Numbered from the stretch's first letter, positions 8,583 through 17,174 are shown. The stretch is DNA of 36,814 nucleotides from Planctomycetota bacterium (GCA_002705055.1 PAHY01000040.1:1-36814); one strand, 5' to 3'. The notes: a model not told the origin generated them from the letters alone. A program made the numbers and translations.

Positions 8583-10880
8583 CTAAGGCTGCAGCTCGAC
8601 CTGTGCCGCAGAGCTCACAAAGGCATCGCCCTGGCCATTCAGGATCAGAGCTGCAAAGGACAGCGAGCGACCGATCAGATTCGCACGGAAGGGGAACTGC
8701 GCCGGCACGACCAGTTGTGCCTGCGCCGCGCCGCCTGCATTCAGGATTCCTTCCATGTCCGGCGCCTTGCCCTGGCTCACGATCGTCGAGAAGCGCGAGC
8801 TGAGCGCGCGATCACCGCGCAGCGGCAGGACTCCGGCGATCAGATCGAGGCCGCTGCCGGGCAGGCCCAGGAAGACTTGATAGCTCGCATTGCCGAAGCT
8901 GGCTCCGGCATCGAGCTGGAACAGCAGGTTACCGCCTTGCGACACGGAGAGCGTCTCGGGTGCCACCTGGAGGGACTGGGGAGAGAGCGCGTACTCGTGG
9001 AGCGTGGAGGCCACGCCGCCGATGGACTCGGACAGAGTCCAGGCGCGCTGTTGCGCATCGGACCAGCCGGCCAGTTGCGCATACGCCGGCTGCAGTCCGT
9101 GCGCGCCGGCGATCGGGCCCCACTCCTGCCACGCTCCTTCGGCGTCGCGGCGAGCCAGGTGCAGGCGCGGATTACGGTTGCCGTGCCGGTCATAAGCCAG
9201 CAGTTCACCTTGAGCCAGCAGCTCGGGTCGGCCCTCGCCGGATGGGCTGCTGATGCCGGTCACGACCTGGCCCGGGAAGAAGACCGCGTCCAGGTCCAGG
9301 CGGGTCGCCCGATGCACCCGACGGGTGCCCTGCACCGGCGCGCTGTAGTAGATCGTCAGCCGGTCCGGACTGAGGCTGGGATCCGCGGCGCCGAAGCCCT
9401 CGTCCAGCGTGCCCAGCTTGTCGGGTGCCGCGAACGCGGATTGAGTATCGGGGCGGGTGGTCTCGTAAAGCCGCTCGACGCCGTCGGCGTCGAGCAGCGA
9501 GATCACCGCCGCGAGCTCGTCTTCGGCGATCCACAGGCTGCGGACCGCGCCGGCGGAGACGGTGTCGATCGCCACCGCCGTCGGCGCGTCATAGTCGCCG
9601 ACCAGCGTGCGCGCGCTGCGCATGAGTTCCCAGCCGGCGCCGGCATCCGCGACCAACCAAAGCGCCGCTCCGTCCTGGATCAGCTGCGCGTCCCGGATTT
9701 GGGGGTTACCCGCCACCGCGAGCTCGCGGCGAAGGTTGAGCGGGGCGGGCGGGCCGCCGTCGTGGATTAGGCCCAGCGTTTTGCCCAGCTGGATTGCGCC
9801 GCCGCCATCATCGACGGCAAAGGCGAAGCGGTCGAGGCCCGGTGAGCCGCCGCTGCGCACCTGCAGCGTGTAGCTGCCGTCCTGGTGATCGATCACGTTC
9901 TCGAGCACCGCTTGCCCGCTGGAATCCGCGAGGTGCCGCAGCTCAAAGCTCGCGCCGCCCTGCGTCAGGCCGGCGCCATCCACGTCATAGAGCTCGACCC
10001 AGTAGTCGAGCAGCTCCTGCGCGTCGGCGTCGACGCGGTCGGTCGGATGCACCACCAGCGACTCGAAGGCGTCAGGTCGTCCGCTCTGCGCCGTGCGCCA
10101 GGCGTCGTACTGTTGGCGCAGCAGGATGACCGGGTCGGTGCTGGGGAAGACGTGATTGGGTTCGTTCAGCACGAGGTAGTACGAGCCGTTCGCGCAGCCG
10201 CCGTTCACCGTGCAGTCGCCTGCGGTGTCTCCGGGGCGACTCACCACGAAGTAGCCGATCGTCGCTGACTGGTTGAAGTTGGGCGGGGGCGTCCCGCAGC
10301 TGTCCGGGAAGCGAATGCTGCAGGAGCAGCGTCCATCGCCACCCTGCACCATGGCCGCTTCCATCGCCGCCATCACGCGCTGTCCGAGGTCGCCCTGGGT
10401 CTGCAGGAAGACCTGCTCCGCTTCATCGACCACCGCGGGGCCGGCCAGGACATTGCCTTGAATGGCATAAAGCAGATCGCCGTCCTGGCCCGTCACCCCG
10501 CCGGCCCACGCGCCGTTGGTCCCGCCGGTGAACAGCAGCGAACGCCCCTGCATGTCGAGGATCGCGTACTGGAAGCCACCGACGTTGCTCCACTTCTTCT
10601 CGATGCGGGTCTGGATGCGCTCGGGCGAGTGGCCCCACAGCATCCGCTCATGGATCAGGACCTTGAGGTCGTTGGGGGAGGCGGCCTGGCAGACGGCCAC
10701 ACCCACGCCTGGAATCACGACGGGCGTCCAGCGCAGCAGGTCGCTGTTATCGACGCAGGTCGCGGAGGCGATCACGATCTCGCCTGTCCGGGTGTCGAGG
10801 ACCAGAATCGACCAGGTGGCGCGCACCGGGGCTGCCAGAAGGGTCGAGGCGAGGAGCAGGAGAAGGAGCTTCCGAAACAT
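8583..10880 (-). CDS. Exported DUF1028 (Ntn-hydrolase fold) protein, copy 2
   Basis: This 765-residue protein has the same architecture as copy 1. The signal peptide ends at Ala21 and is followed directly by TWSILVLDTRTGEIVIAS, so Thr22 would become N-terminal after export. Conserved blocks include VVIPGVGVAV, NGAWAGGVTGQ and YAIQGNVLAG, then a Cys-rich CSCS...DSCG region, a beta-sandwich segment with NVIDHQDGSY, one clear WD40-like propeller repeat (PSLSPDRLTIYYSA) and a C-terminal beta domain. The two copies are diverged along their length, which argues for an old duplication. This gene is first in the minus-strand cluster and diverges from the kinase gene across 126 nt. Enzymatic activity of DUF1028 proteins is unproven; an amidase or peptidase role is possible. 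Confidence 0.85.
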   Translation of the reverse strand: MFRKLLLLLLASTLLAAPVRATWSILVLDTRTGEIVIASATCVDNSDLLRWTPVVIPGVGVAVCQAASPNDLKVLIHERMLWGHSPERIQTRIEKKWSNVGGFQYAILDMQGRSLLFTGGTNGAWAGGVTGQDGDLLYAIQGNVLAGPAVVDEAEQVFLQTQGDLGQRVMAAMEAAMVQGGDGRCSCSIRFPDSCGTPPPNFNQSATIGYFVVSRPGDTAGDCTVNGGCANGSYYLVLNEPNHVFPSTDPVILLRQQYDAWRTAQSGRPDAFESLVVHPTDRVDADAQELLDYWVELYDVDGAGLTQGGASFELRHLADSSGQAVLENVIDHQDGSYTLQVRSGGSPGLDRFAFAVDDGGGAIQLGKTLGLIHDGGPPAPLNLRRELAVAGNPQIRDAQLIQDGAALWLVADAGAGWELMRSARTLVGDYDAPTAVAIDTVSAGAVRSLWIAEDELAAVISLLDADGVERLYETTRPDTQSAFAAPDKLGTLDEGFGAADPSLSPDRLTIYYSAPVQGTRRVHRATRLDLDAVFFPGQVVTGISSPSGEGRPELLAQGELLAYDRHGNRNPRLHLARRDAEGAWQEWGPIAGAHGLQPAYAQLAGWSDAQQRAWTLSESIGGVASTLHEYALSPQSLQVAPETLSVSQGGNLLFQLDAGASFGNASYQVFLGLPGSGLDLIAGVLPLRGDRALSSRFSTIVSQGKAPDMEGILNAGGAAQAQLVVPAQFPFRANLIGRSLSFAALILNGQGDAFVSSAAQVELQP

Positions 10881-10959
10881 GTGGAAACAGGCCGCGAAGG
10901 GCTATTCCAGGATACCTCGTGTTTTTGAGACGCGGGGAATTCGGCCATGCTAAGAAGGA

Positions 10960-10975
10960 CATCGGATATCCGATG
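10960..10975. promoter_or_regulatory. 16-bp perfect palindrome, candidate operator
   Basis: The sequence CATCGGATATCCGATG equals its own reverse complement over all 16 bases. It lies 31 nt upstream of the GTG start of the kinase gene and 79 nt upstream of the divergent DUF1028 gene, where a dimeric regulator could control one or both. The regulator is not identified and function is inferred only from symmetry and position. Confidence 0.45.
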
Positions 10976-11014
10976 ACCGTGCCCCCCGATCTCCCCGCCC
11001 GGATCCGTGACTGA
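10973..11014 (+). other. Possible 13-codon leader ORF overlapping the kinase start
   Basis: An ATG at 10973 (the last bases of the palindrome) opens a 13-codon frame ending with TGA at 11012-11014. It overlaps the kinase GTG at 11007 in a different frame. The kinase GTG has no purine-rich Shine-Dalgarno, only a C-rich run, whereas GAAGGA lies about 14 nt before this ATG. Reinitiation from this leader is a possible way to translate the kinase. The evidence is positional only. Confidence 0.3.
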
Positions 11015-12764
11015 GCTCACCGATCTGATCCCTGGCCTGATTCGTGCCTCCCTGGTCGACGAGGGAGGGCAGGCCTGGATCTACCGAGGCCTCGATCAGG
11101 AGGGCCGCTGGGTCGCGGTCAAGCTGCTGAAGCAGGGGCTGCCGCGCGCTGCCGAGGCGGCCTCGCGGTTGCGGCTGGAAGCGGAGCTGCTGCGGCGCTT
11201 CTCGCACCGCTCGATTCCGCGGCTGCTGCGCGAGGGCGAGCTCGAAGATGGTCGCCCGTACTACCTGACGCCCTGGTTCGAGGGCGAGACTCTGGCAGAC
11301 TGCGGCCCGATTCTCTCTCGGAAGGAGGCGCTGCGGGTCATGCACGACGTCATCGACGCGATCCAGCACGCCCATTGCTTGCGCCTTCCGACGGGGCGCG
11401 GCGTGGTGCACCGCGACCTGCATCTGCGCAATGTGCTGGTCACGGTCGGCGGGCGGGGGGTTGTCCTCGACTTCGGCGCGGCGAAGCCGCTCGCAAGCCT
11501 GACGGTGGATCATGCGACCCACGTGGGCGAGCTGGTGGGTGCAGATGCGGCGCTCGCGCCCGAACTGCGCAGCGCCGGTTCGGCAGGTGCGCAGACCAGC
11601 GCGGATGTCTGGGCTCTGGGCAAGCTGCTGCAGTTCCTGCGCCCCCAGATCGCCGGCTTCGGGCGGGACGGGCAGTTTGAGCGCCTGTTGAAGTTCTGTC
11701 TCGCGGAGGATCCGAATAAGCGCTACCAGGATGCCGACGAGTTGAAGGAGGCGTTTGCGAGCTGGCGTGCGCAGCAGCGTGTGCCGGCTCCGCGCACGCA
11801 GAGTCGACGGTGGAAGTTCCCCACCGGCCTGGCTGCCGGGCTTGCGCTGTCGCTTGTGCCGTGGCTCAGTTCCGGTCCGGTGTATGCCGGGGATGAGTTT
11901 GTCCCTTCGGTCGCCTCGATGCTCGAACCGGCCTATCTCAACGGAGTGAGCTCCTCGGCGAGCGCCGCTGAGGTCGAGCGGCTGCACCAAGCGCTGGAGC
12001 AGGCGCGGGCTGCACTGCGACTCCAGGACGAGCGCGCGGACCAGGTCTCGAGCGAGGAGCGAGAAGCCCAGGTCACCGCGGCGCGCGTTGCCGTGGAGAA
12101 CGCGCGGACGGTGCCTTGGGATGCGCGCGAGGTGCACCCTGCCGTGCTGCTGGACTTCTTCCTGGCCCTCGCCGAGCTGGATGCCTGGTACCGCTACACG
12201 CCCCCGCAGCCGCCGCCGCACTTCCTGGCCGAGGTCGATCGTCGCCAGTCGGCGGACCCCAGCTTTTGCCAGGGCTTCTGGCTGTCTGGAGAGAGCGACC
12301 AATTCCTGCAGAGGCTGCGGAGCGAGCGCGATGAGGCGCTGGCCAAGCTGATCAAGCTGTGCGGGAAGCAGAGCGCACTCGTGCAGCTCCTGCGCATGCG
12401 GGTCCTGTTGCAGGAAGCGCGCCTTCCTCACACCAGTCCGCGCGAGACGGGCTTTGGACTGACGGTTGCGCAGCTCAGTGAGCTGCGCCAGCTGCTGAGC
12501 CAGCTGGAAGAGGCGGAGGCGCCGGCAGCGGCGCTGGCGCAAGCGCGGGCACGGATCAACCTGGACCTGCTGTGGTCCGCCGGGTTGAACGCCGAGCGCA
12601 AGGCAGACGGCCAGCCCGAGCTCTTCTATGCACCTTGGGTGGCCATCCGCGAACGCGTCGCGCGCGAACTGAGTACGCTCCCCGAGCACGACTTCGAGGC
12701 GGACTGCCTGCGCGCTGAACTGATCCTGGTGATCAGCCCCAGTCCGCTTGCCGCCCAGGAATGA
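11007..12764 (+). CDS. Membrane-anchored Hanks-type Ser/Thr protein kinase
   Basis: The 585-residue protein has an N-terminal kinase domain (about 10-255): a degenerate Gly loop (DEGGQAWIYRG), catalytic Lys39 in VAVK, Glu58 or Glu60 in helix C, the catalytic loop HRDLHLRN at 135-142, DFG at 155-157 and APE at 184-186. All key catalytic residues are present, so it should be active. A membrane segment follows (about 272-290). The remaining ~290 residues are Ala/Glu/Arg-rich helical sequence, probably coiled coil, with no domain I recognise; they would lie outside the membrane and could sense a signal. Start is GTG at 11007; no in-frame ATG or better ribosome site is visible upstream. It converges on the sigma factor gene with only 11 nt between them. 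Confidence 0.9.
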   Translation: MTELTDLIPGLIRASLVDEGGQAWIYRGLDQEGRWVAVKLLKQGLPRAAEAASRLRLEAELLRRFSHRSIPRLLREGELEDGRPYYLTPWFEGETLADCGPILSRKEALRVMHDVIDAIQHAHCLRLPTGRGVVHRDLHLRNVLVTVGGRGVVLDFGAAKPLASLTVDHATHVGELVGADAALAPELRSAGSAGAQTSADVWALGKLLQFLRPQIAGFGRDGQFERLLKFCLAEDPNKRYQDADELKEAFASWRAQQRVPAPRTQSRRWKFPTGLAAGLALSLVPWLSSGPVYAGDEFVPSVASMLEPAYLNGVSSSASAAEVERLHQALEQARAALRLQDERADQVSSEEREAQVTAARVAVENARTVPWDAREVHPAVLLDFFLALAELDAWYRYTPPQPPPHFLAEVDRRQSADPSFCQGFWLSGESDQFLQRLRSERDEALAKLIKLCGKQSALVQLLRMRVLLQEARLPHTSPRETGFGLTVAQLSELRQLLSQLEEAEAPAAALAQARARINLDLLWSAGLNAERKADGQPELFYAPWVAIRERVARELSTLPEHDFEADCLRAELILVISPSPLAAQE

Positions 12765-12775
12765 GCCTGGCCCGT

Positions 12776-13432
12776 CTACTTCGGATAGCCCCAGGGGCCG
12801 GATTGATCCGAGCTGTCCTGATCAAAGCGCCGCAGGACGTCCCGCAGCCGATCGCGCGCCCGCGAAACCACCTTCTGGACGTTGTTGACGGTGTAGCCCG
12901 ACTCACGGGCGACTTTCGCGTAGGGTTCCCCGTCAACCAGAATGGCGCGGACCACGCGGCGGTGATCCTCGTTCATTCCTTGCGCGGCCTCGTGGTAGGC
13001 AAGCATCAGCTCTTCGCACCTCATGGTGCTTTCCACCGGATCTGAAGGGCGATGCTTCTCGCCCCAATGTTCGAGGACCTCCGGGTCCATTCCAGAACGT
13101 GGGTGCCGGCGCTCCTCGTTGTCAATCTTCCAGAACGCGTAACGGACGCAGGCGGCAAGATAGTCGCGGAAGCGCCCTTTCTTCGGCTGATATCGAAAGC
13201 GGGGAAGGCGCTCAAGCAGATCTTGAGCGACGCTGCTGACCACGTCATCGATCTTGTTGGCGTCCACGCTCTTGCGTCGAGCCACCCTGTAGAGAAAGCG
13301 ATAGTAGTGGATCAGGATCTCGTTCACGGCCTCTGCTGCGGCAACCGAGTTGGCGAGTCGCCGCATCATTTCACTGCAGGTCGTGCACGGCTCACTGCGG
13401 CCAGGGCCAGATTCAGAACTCGAGTCACACAT
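12776..13432 (-). CDS. ECF-type sigma-70 family RNA polymerase sigma factor
   Basis: The 218-residue protein shows sigma region 2 (about 35-105, including IDDVVSSVAQDLLERLPRF and GRFRDYLAACVRYAFW, the core-binding and -10 recognition helices) and region 4 (about 150-205, VDGEPYAKVARESGY then NVQKVVSRARDRLRDVL, a helix-turn-helix for -35 binding). Region 3 is absent, as in ECF sigma factors. The GRFRDYL motif is typical of ECF groups found next to Ser/Thr kinases in Planctomycetota. It lies between two kinase genes, which makes phosphorylation control plausible but unproven; no anti-sigma factor is visible. Starting at 13432 leaves only 21 nt to the divergent kinase and adds a Cys-containing tail (CTTC at 17-20). 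Met22 at 13369 is an alternative start; neither has a clear ribosome site. Confidence 0.85.
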   Translation of the reverse strand: MCDSSSESGPGRSEPCTTCSEMMRRLANSVAAAEAVNEILIHYYRFLYRVARRKSVDANKIDDVVSSVAQDLLERLPRFRYQPKKGRFRDYLAACVRYAFWKIDNEERRHPRSGMDPEVLEHWGEKHRPSDPVESTMRCEELMLAYHEAAQGMNEDHRRVVRAILVDGEPYAKVARESGYTVNNVQKVVSRARDRLRDVLRRFDQDSSDQSGPWGYPK

Positions 13433-13442
13433 GAATAGTCGG

Positions 13443-13448
13443 GGGAGG
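13443..13448 (+). promoter_or_regulatory. Shine-Dalgarno fixing the GTG start of the soluble kinase
   Basis: GGGAGG lies 5 nt before the GTG at 13454. The next in-frame ATG, at 13490, is preceded by CAAGCTAGGGCCTGCC, a much poorer site, so GTG is preferred. Confidence 0.6.
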
Positions 13449-13453
13449 GAATC

Positions 13454-14482
13454 GTGTCAGTTTCGTCTGAATCCAAGCTAGGGCCTGCCATGGATGCGTG
13501 GTACGAAGATGACGAGAAATTAGATCAGCATCTCAGGACGCTGCAGGGTCTGCTCGACGAGAAGCCCTTGGTCTCAGGCTATGAGCAGATCGCGCACGTG
13601 TCGAGTGGGGGGCAGGCGGTGGTCTACTCCGCGACTCGGAAGGGCACCGAGCAGCGGGTCGCCCTGAAGATGTTCAACGAGAAGAATGCCTGGTGGGGCC
13701 GTGCGCAAATCCGGCTTCAGAATGAAGCTCGGGAGTTGGAGCGCCTCCAAGACCCGCGCATCGTCGGCTTCGTCGAGTTTCTTGAGGATCGTTTGGGGCG
13801 GCCGGTCCTGGTCATGGAATGGGTCGATGGGGGCAGTCTCGCGGATCACCTGCCCTTCGGGCCTCGGTCCGGGCATTTCCAGACGCTGCACGCTCTGGTG
13901 CACTGCGTCATGGAGATCGCGGGCGCCGTGCAGGCGGCGCATGACAGCGGCGTCTTCCATCGAGACCTCAAGCCACGCAACGTGCTGCTCGACGCCGCGG
14001 GGCGGCCTCGGCTCGCGGACTTTGGCCTGGGGCAGGGGCCGGCCGCGCGGGAGAGCGCGCTCACCCGAGTCGGATCGGTGCTCGGCACGCTCGCCTACGC
14101 CGCCCCGGAGCAGCTCGGGATCGCCGAGGACTTAGATTGGGCGCGCGCCGACGTCTACGGTTTAGGCGGCATCCTCTTGGAGGGCCTGACAGGTCAGCCG
14201 CCTCATCCCTTGCGCAAGAAGACCGGCGAGCGTGAAGGACTCGCTGCGCCGCCCAGCGCGCGCGTGCGGCTGCGACGCTGGGACGATCGACTCGAGGGGA
14301 TCGTCGTGCGCGCCTTGGCACCGCTCCCGGAAGATCGCTATGCCCAGCCGCGCGAACTGATCGCCGATCTGCTCGCTTGGCTGGAGGGACGGCAGCCGGT
14401 CGCCGCTCCCTTCCGACCGGTCGATCGCTTGGGCTGGCGCTTTCGGCGCGCCTTCACCAGCACCCCGCGGCGGGGCGCCTAG
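13454..14482 (+). CDS. Soluble Hanks-type Ser/Thr protein kinase
   Basis: The 342-residue protein is a kinase domain with short extensions. Visible motifs are the Gly loop SSGGQAVVYSA (50-60), Lys72 in ALK, Glu91, HRDLKPRN at 169-176, DFG at 189-191, and APEQ at 217-220 with the following DVYGLG. All catalytic residues are intact. No membrane segment is present and the C-terminal ~20 residues are Arg-rich, unlike the upstream membrane kinase. The N-terminal ~40 residues are acidic and may bind a partner. It is transcribed away from the sigma factor gene 21 bp away, so the two may share control. Its stop TAG overlaps the stop of the convergent gene in a shared CTAG tetranucleotide. Substrates are unknown; the sigma factor and the membrane kinase are the obvious local candidates. 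Confidence 0.9.
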   Translation: MSVSSESKLGPAMDAWYEDDEKLDQHLRTLQGLLDEKPLVSGYEQIAHVSSGGQAVVYSATRKGTEQRVALKMFNEKNAWWGRAQIRLQNEARELERLQDPRIVGFVEFLEDRLGRPVLVMEWVDGGSLADHLPFGPRSGHFQTLHALVHCVMEIAGAVQAAHDSGVFHRDLKPRNVLLDAAGRPRLADFGLGQGPAARESALTRVGSVLGTLAYAAPEQLGIAEDLDWARADVYGLGGILLEGLTGQPPHPLRKKTGEREGLAAPPSARVRLRRWDDRLEGIVVRALAPLPEDRYAQPRELIADLLAWLEGRQPVAAPFRPVDRLGWRFRRAFTSTPRRGA

Positions 14483-16872
14483 TCGTCGGTCGGTGCCTGC
14501 TTGGCAGCCAGGACCGCCTCCAAGAAAGGAGCGGCGGTTCGGCGCGCCAAGGCGGTGGCGGGGCCTTCGCTGTTGTTGATCGTGACGGCGACGACCAGCT
14601 GATGCTGCGGATAGATCTCAAGCATCGTGACGCCCCCGACGGAGCCGCCGGAATGCCCGACCACCCTTCCGTAGCGTTCGTGCTGGCGACTGCGCCAGCC
14701 GATCCCGTAGCCGGTTCCCCTGCCGTCGCGGCGCTTCATCGGCTTCCACATCTCGGCGCGCGTCTCGCTGCGCAGCAGCTTGTCCTGCAAGACGCCGAAG
14801 CCGAAACGGACGAGGTCCGAGGGGGTCGACAGATAGCCGCCCCCGGCCCACTTGTAGCTGTTGTCGACCGGAACCGCCGGGATCGTCTTGCCGGCGACGA
14901 CCTGATAGAAAGAGGTGCGTCGCGGCAGCTCGGCTTCGGCGTGATCCGGCATGGTGGCGCGCAATCCAAGCGGATCGAAGACTTCCTTCTGCATGAATTT
15001 CAGGAAGGGCTGCTCCGCCGCCGATTCCATCGCCGCGCTCAGCAGGTTCCAGCCATAGCTGGAGTAGGCGTACTCGGTGCCCGGCTCGTGCAGCAGCGGG
15101 TCGGCGGCGAAGATGCTCAGCCCATCGCGCACCGTGGGGTAGTGCGCGCGCGACAGGAACTCGGCGCCGCGATAATGACGGATGCCGCCCAGATGCCCGG
15201 CGAGCTGGCGCACCGTGACCGGCCAGCGCTTCTCGGGAAACTCTGGGACGAGCTCGCGCACATCGGCATCGAGGTCGAGCTTGCCCTCCTGGACCAGCTT
15301 CATGAGTCCGACTGCCGTGAGGGATTTGGACACGCTGCCGATCCGAAACAGCGTGTCTTCGCTTACGAGTTTGTCCTGGTCGACATCGGCCATGCCGTAG
15401 CCCTGGGCCCAGGCGATCTTGCCGGCATGCCCGACGGCGACCGAGACGCCAGGGCCGGCGCCGTCGGCGATGGCCTGCAGGATGATCTCATCGGCAGCCT
15501 CGATCGCCGCGTCGAAGCTCGGCGGCTCGATCAGGGTGCGCGCAGGGACGATGGCCAGCTCTTCCGCGCGATACGGCTGACGCAGACTGGCCTGGCTGAG
15601 CACCGGCTCGGTCCAGAGTTGTCCGCGCCGGGCCGCTCCTTCGATCAGAATGACCTGAGCTTCGGGGTGGCGGCTGGCCCAGAGTCGCGCGGAGCCCGGA
15701 CCGACCCGTCGCGGCTTTGCTTCCAGTCGGCCGAGGAAGCTGAACTGGCCATGCGAGTCGCCCAAAATCGCGATCGGGTGGCCGGCATCCTGAAGCCGCA
15801 CCACTTCGGCGGCAGCCGGGCGCAGGTCAAAGGAAGCGCCCTTGGCTTCCCAGGCGCCGACCAGGATCAGGCTGAGCGCGGCGCAGGTCCAGGCGGGAAC
15901 GAGCCGCGCGCGCCGGCCAAGGCGGGTGAAGTGAGCGGCCAGAGCGGCGCAGGTGGGGGGAAGCAGAGGCACGAGGTAGTGAGGTTGCTTGCCGCTGATC
16001 GCGACGAAGACCAGAAAGGAGAGCAGCACCGCGAGCAAGGGGCGCCGCGCGGTGGCGGCCGGTCGCCGTAACGCCTGCCACCAGCGCGGCCAGAGCGACC
16101 ACGGCAGCAACAGAACGAGCAGAATCGGAAGGTACCACCAGAAGGGCCGGGCGTGAGAGAAGCTCTCGCGCAGCCGGCCCGCGGTCTGGCCGAACAGCAG
16201 TGCCTCACGGTAGGCCTCGCCGCCCGCCTCGGCAGCGGGGAGCGCCCAGGCCAGGGCCAGGCCCACTCCGAGAACCAGACCTGCCGCGCTGCTGATCAGG
16301 CTGCGCGCCCGCGTGGCATCGGCCAGACAGAACATCGGGGGCAGCAGGTAGACCAGGATGACGGGACCTTTGCAGAGGACGCCGCCGCCGACCGCGAGGC
16401 CCAGCAGCAGCGCCGCGCGCACCGGTCGTTCGCCTCGATCCAGCAGCGCATGCCAGCCGAGCAGCGCGCAGCAGGCGACCAGCAGATCGAACAGGAGGAC
16501 ACTGGCATAGAGCGGCCAGGCCACGCAGCCCGCGAGGAGCAGGCCTGCCGGGAGCGCGGCGGCGGCTTCGCGATGGAGGCGAGCCGCGAGCCGCATCGTC
16601 ATCCAGATCCCCAGGCCGGCCGCCAGCGCCGGGATCAGCCGCGGCCACCAGCCGTGGACCCCGAACAGCTCCCAGCCCACGCGCGTCAGCCAGAAGAGCA
16701 GCGGTGGCTTATGGTGATAGGGCGTGCCGTCGAGGGTCGGGATCAACCAGGCGTCGCTCTGGTGCATTTCCCAGGCGACTGCCAGATAGCGCGTTTCGTC
16801 CAGCGGCAGCGGTGGTCGGACCAGCAGACCCACCAGCACCCAGGCCGCGAGCGCGAGCAGCGCCAGCCTCAT
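14479..16872 (-). CDS. Fusion of ArnT-like (GT39/GT83) glycosyltransferase and LACTB-like serine hydrolase
   Basis: This 797-residue protein has two unrelated parts. Residues 1 to about 445 look like a lipid-linked-sugar glycosyltransferase of the ArnT/PMT clan: about ten hydrophobic segments, the acidic DE pair at 25-26 in the first external loop, and HHKPPLLFWL at 53-62. Residues ~450-797 are a class C beta-lactamase/PBP-fold domain closest to LACTB: SVSK at 513-516 (nucleophile Ser513 and Lys516), YSSYGW at 603-608, VDNSYKWAGGGYLST at 669-683 and HSGG at 740-743. LACTB is an animal mitochondrial filament-forming protease with the same VDNSYKWAGGG stretch. The join falls in a continuous open frame with no internal stop. 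Start and upstream stop overlap as ATGA. The hydrolase should lie outside the membrane; its substrate is unknown. Confidence 0.85.
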   Translation of the reverse strand: MRLALLALAAWVLVGLLVRPPLPLDETRYLAVAWEMHQSDAWLIPTLDGTPYHHKPPLLFWLTRVGWELFGVHGWWPRLIPALAAGLGIWMTMRLAARLHREAAAALPAGLLLAGCVAWPLYASVLLFDLLVACCALLGWHALLDRGERPVRAALLLGLAVGGGVLCKGPVILVYLLPPMFCLADATRARSLISSAAGLVLGVGLALAWALPAAEAGGEAYREALLFGQTAGRLRESFSHARPFWWYLPILLVLLLPWSLWPRWWQALRRPAATARRPLLAVLLSFLVFVAISGKQPHYLVPLLPPTCAALAAHFTRLGRRARLVPAWTCAALSLILVGAWEAKGASFDLRPAAAEVVRLQDAGHPIAILGDSHGQFSFLGRLEAKPRRVGPGSARLWASRHPEAQVILIEGAARRGQLWTEPVLSQASLRQPYRAEELAIVPARTLIEPPSFDAAIEAADEIILQAIADGAGPGVSVAVGHAGKIAWAQGYGMADVDQDKLVSEDTLFRIGSVSKSLTAVGLMKLVQEGKLDLDADVRELVPEFPEKRWPVTVRQLAGHLGGIRHYRGAEFLSRAHYPTVRDGLSIFAADPLLHEPGTEYAYSSYGWNLLSAAMESAAEQPFLKFMQKEVFDPLGLRATMPDHAEAELPRRTSFYQVVAGKTIPAVPVDNSYKWAGGGYLSTPSDLVRFGFGVLQDKLLRSETRAEMWKPMKRRDGRGTGYGIGWRSRQHERYGRVVGHSGGSVGGVTMLEIYPQHQLVVAVTINNSEGPATALARRTAAPFLEAVLAAKQAPTDD

Positions 16873-17174
16873 CCCTGGGCACTCACTTCGCGGAGTTCGC
16901 GGCGAATCAGGGCCAGGTTGCGCAGGTAGACGAAGGTGCCGATCGACTGGCCGACGATGATCACCGGGTCACGATCCAGCACGCCGTAGGCGAGCAGCAG
17001 GAAGGAGCCGCCCAGGCTCAAGTACCAGAAGGCGATCGGGATGACCGAGCGGCCGCTGCGTTCGCTGGCAATCCACTGCACCAGGAAGCGCAGGAAGAAC
17101 ACGATCTGGCCGGTGAAGCCGAGGACGGCCAAGGGGGACTTGGCGTTCTGCAGGACTTCCTCCCACCAACTCAT
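16869..17174 (-). CDS. LAB_N (lipid A biosynthesis N-terminal domain) small membrane protein
   Basis: The 101-residue protein has three membrane helices and conserved stretches VLGFTGQIVFFLRFLVQW, SVIPIAFWYLS and GQSIGTFVYLRNL, which define the stand-alone LAB_N family. Such proteins are commonly found between a GT2 glycosyltransferase and an ArnT-like transferase and are thought to help move or present the lipid-linked sugar. The start is set at 17174 because the ATG overlaps the GT2 stop as ATGA; a longer frame to 17255 would lie inside the GT2 gene. Its own stop overlaps the next start in the same way, so all three genes are translationally coupled. Confidence 0.88.
   Translation of the reverse strand: MSWWEEVLQNAKSPLAVLGFTGQIVFFLRFLVQWIASERSGRSVIPIAFWYLSLGGSFLLLAYGVLDRDPVIIVGQSIGTFVYLRNLALIRRELREVSAQG

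Noticed and set aside
6147..9899. Direct DNA repeats of ~30 bp near 6150-6181 and 9868-9899
   Set aside because: They encode the same VIDHQDGSY segment in the two DUF1028 paralogues, so gene duplication explains them.
14479..15540. The LACTB-like domain as a beta-lactamase resistance gene
   Set aside because: It is fused to a membrane glycosyltransferase and has LACTB-specific motifs, so antibiotic hydrolysis is unlikely.
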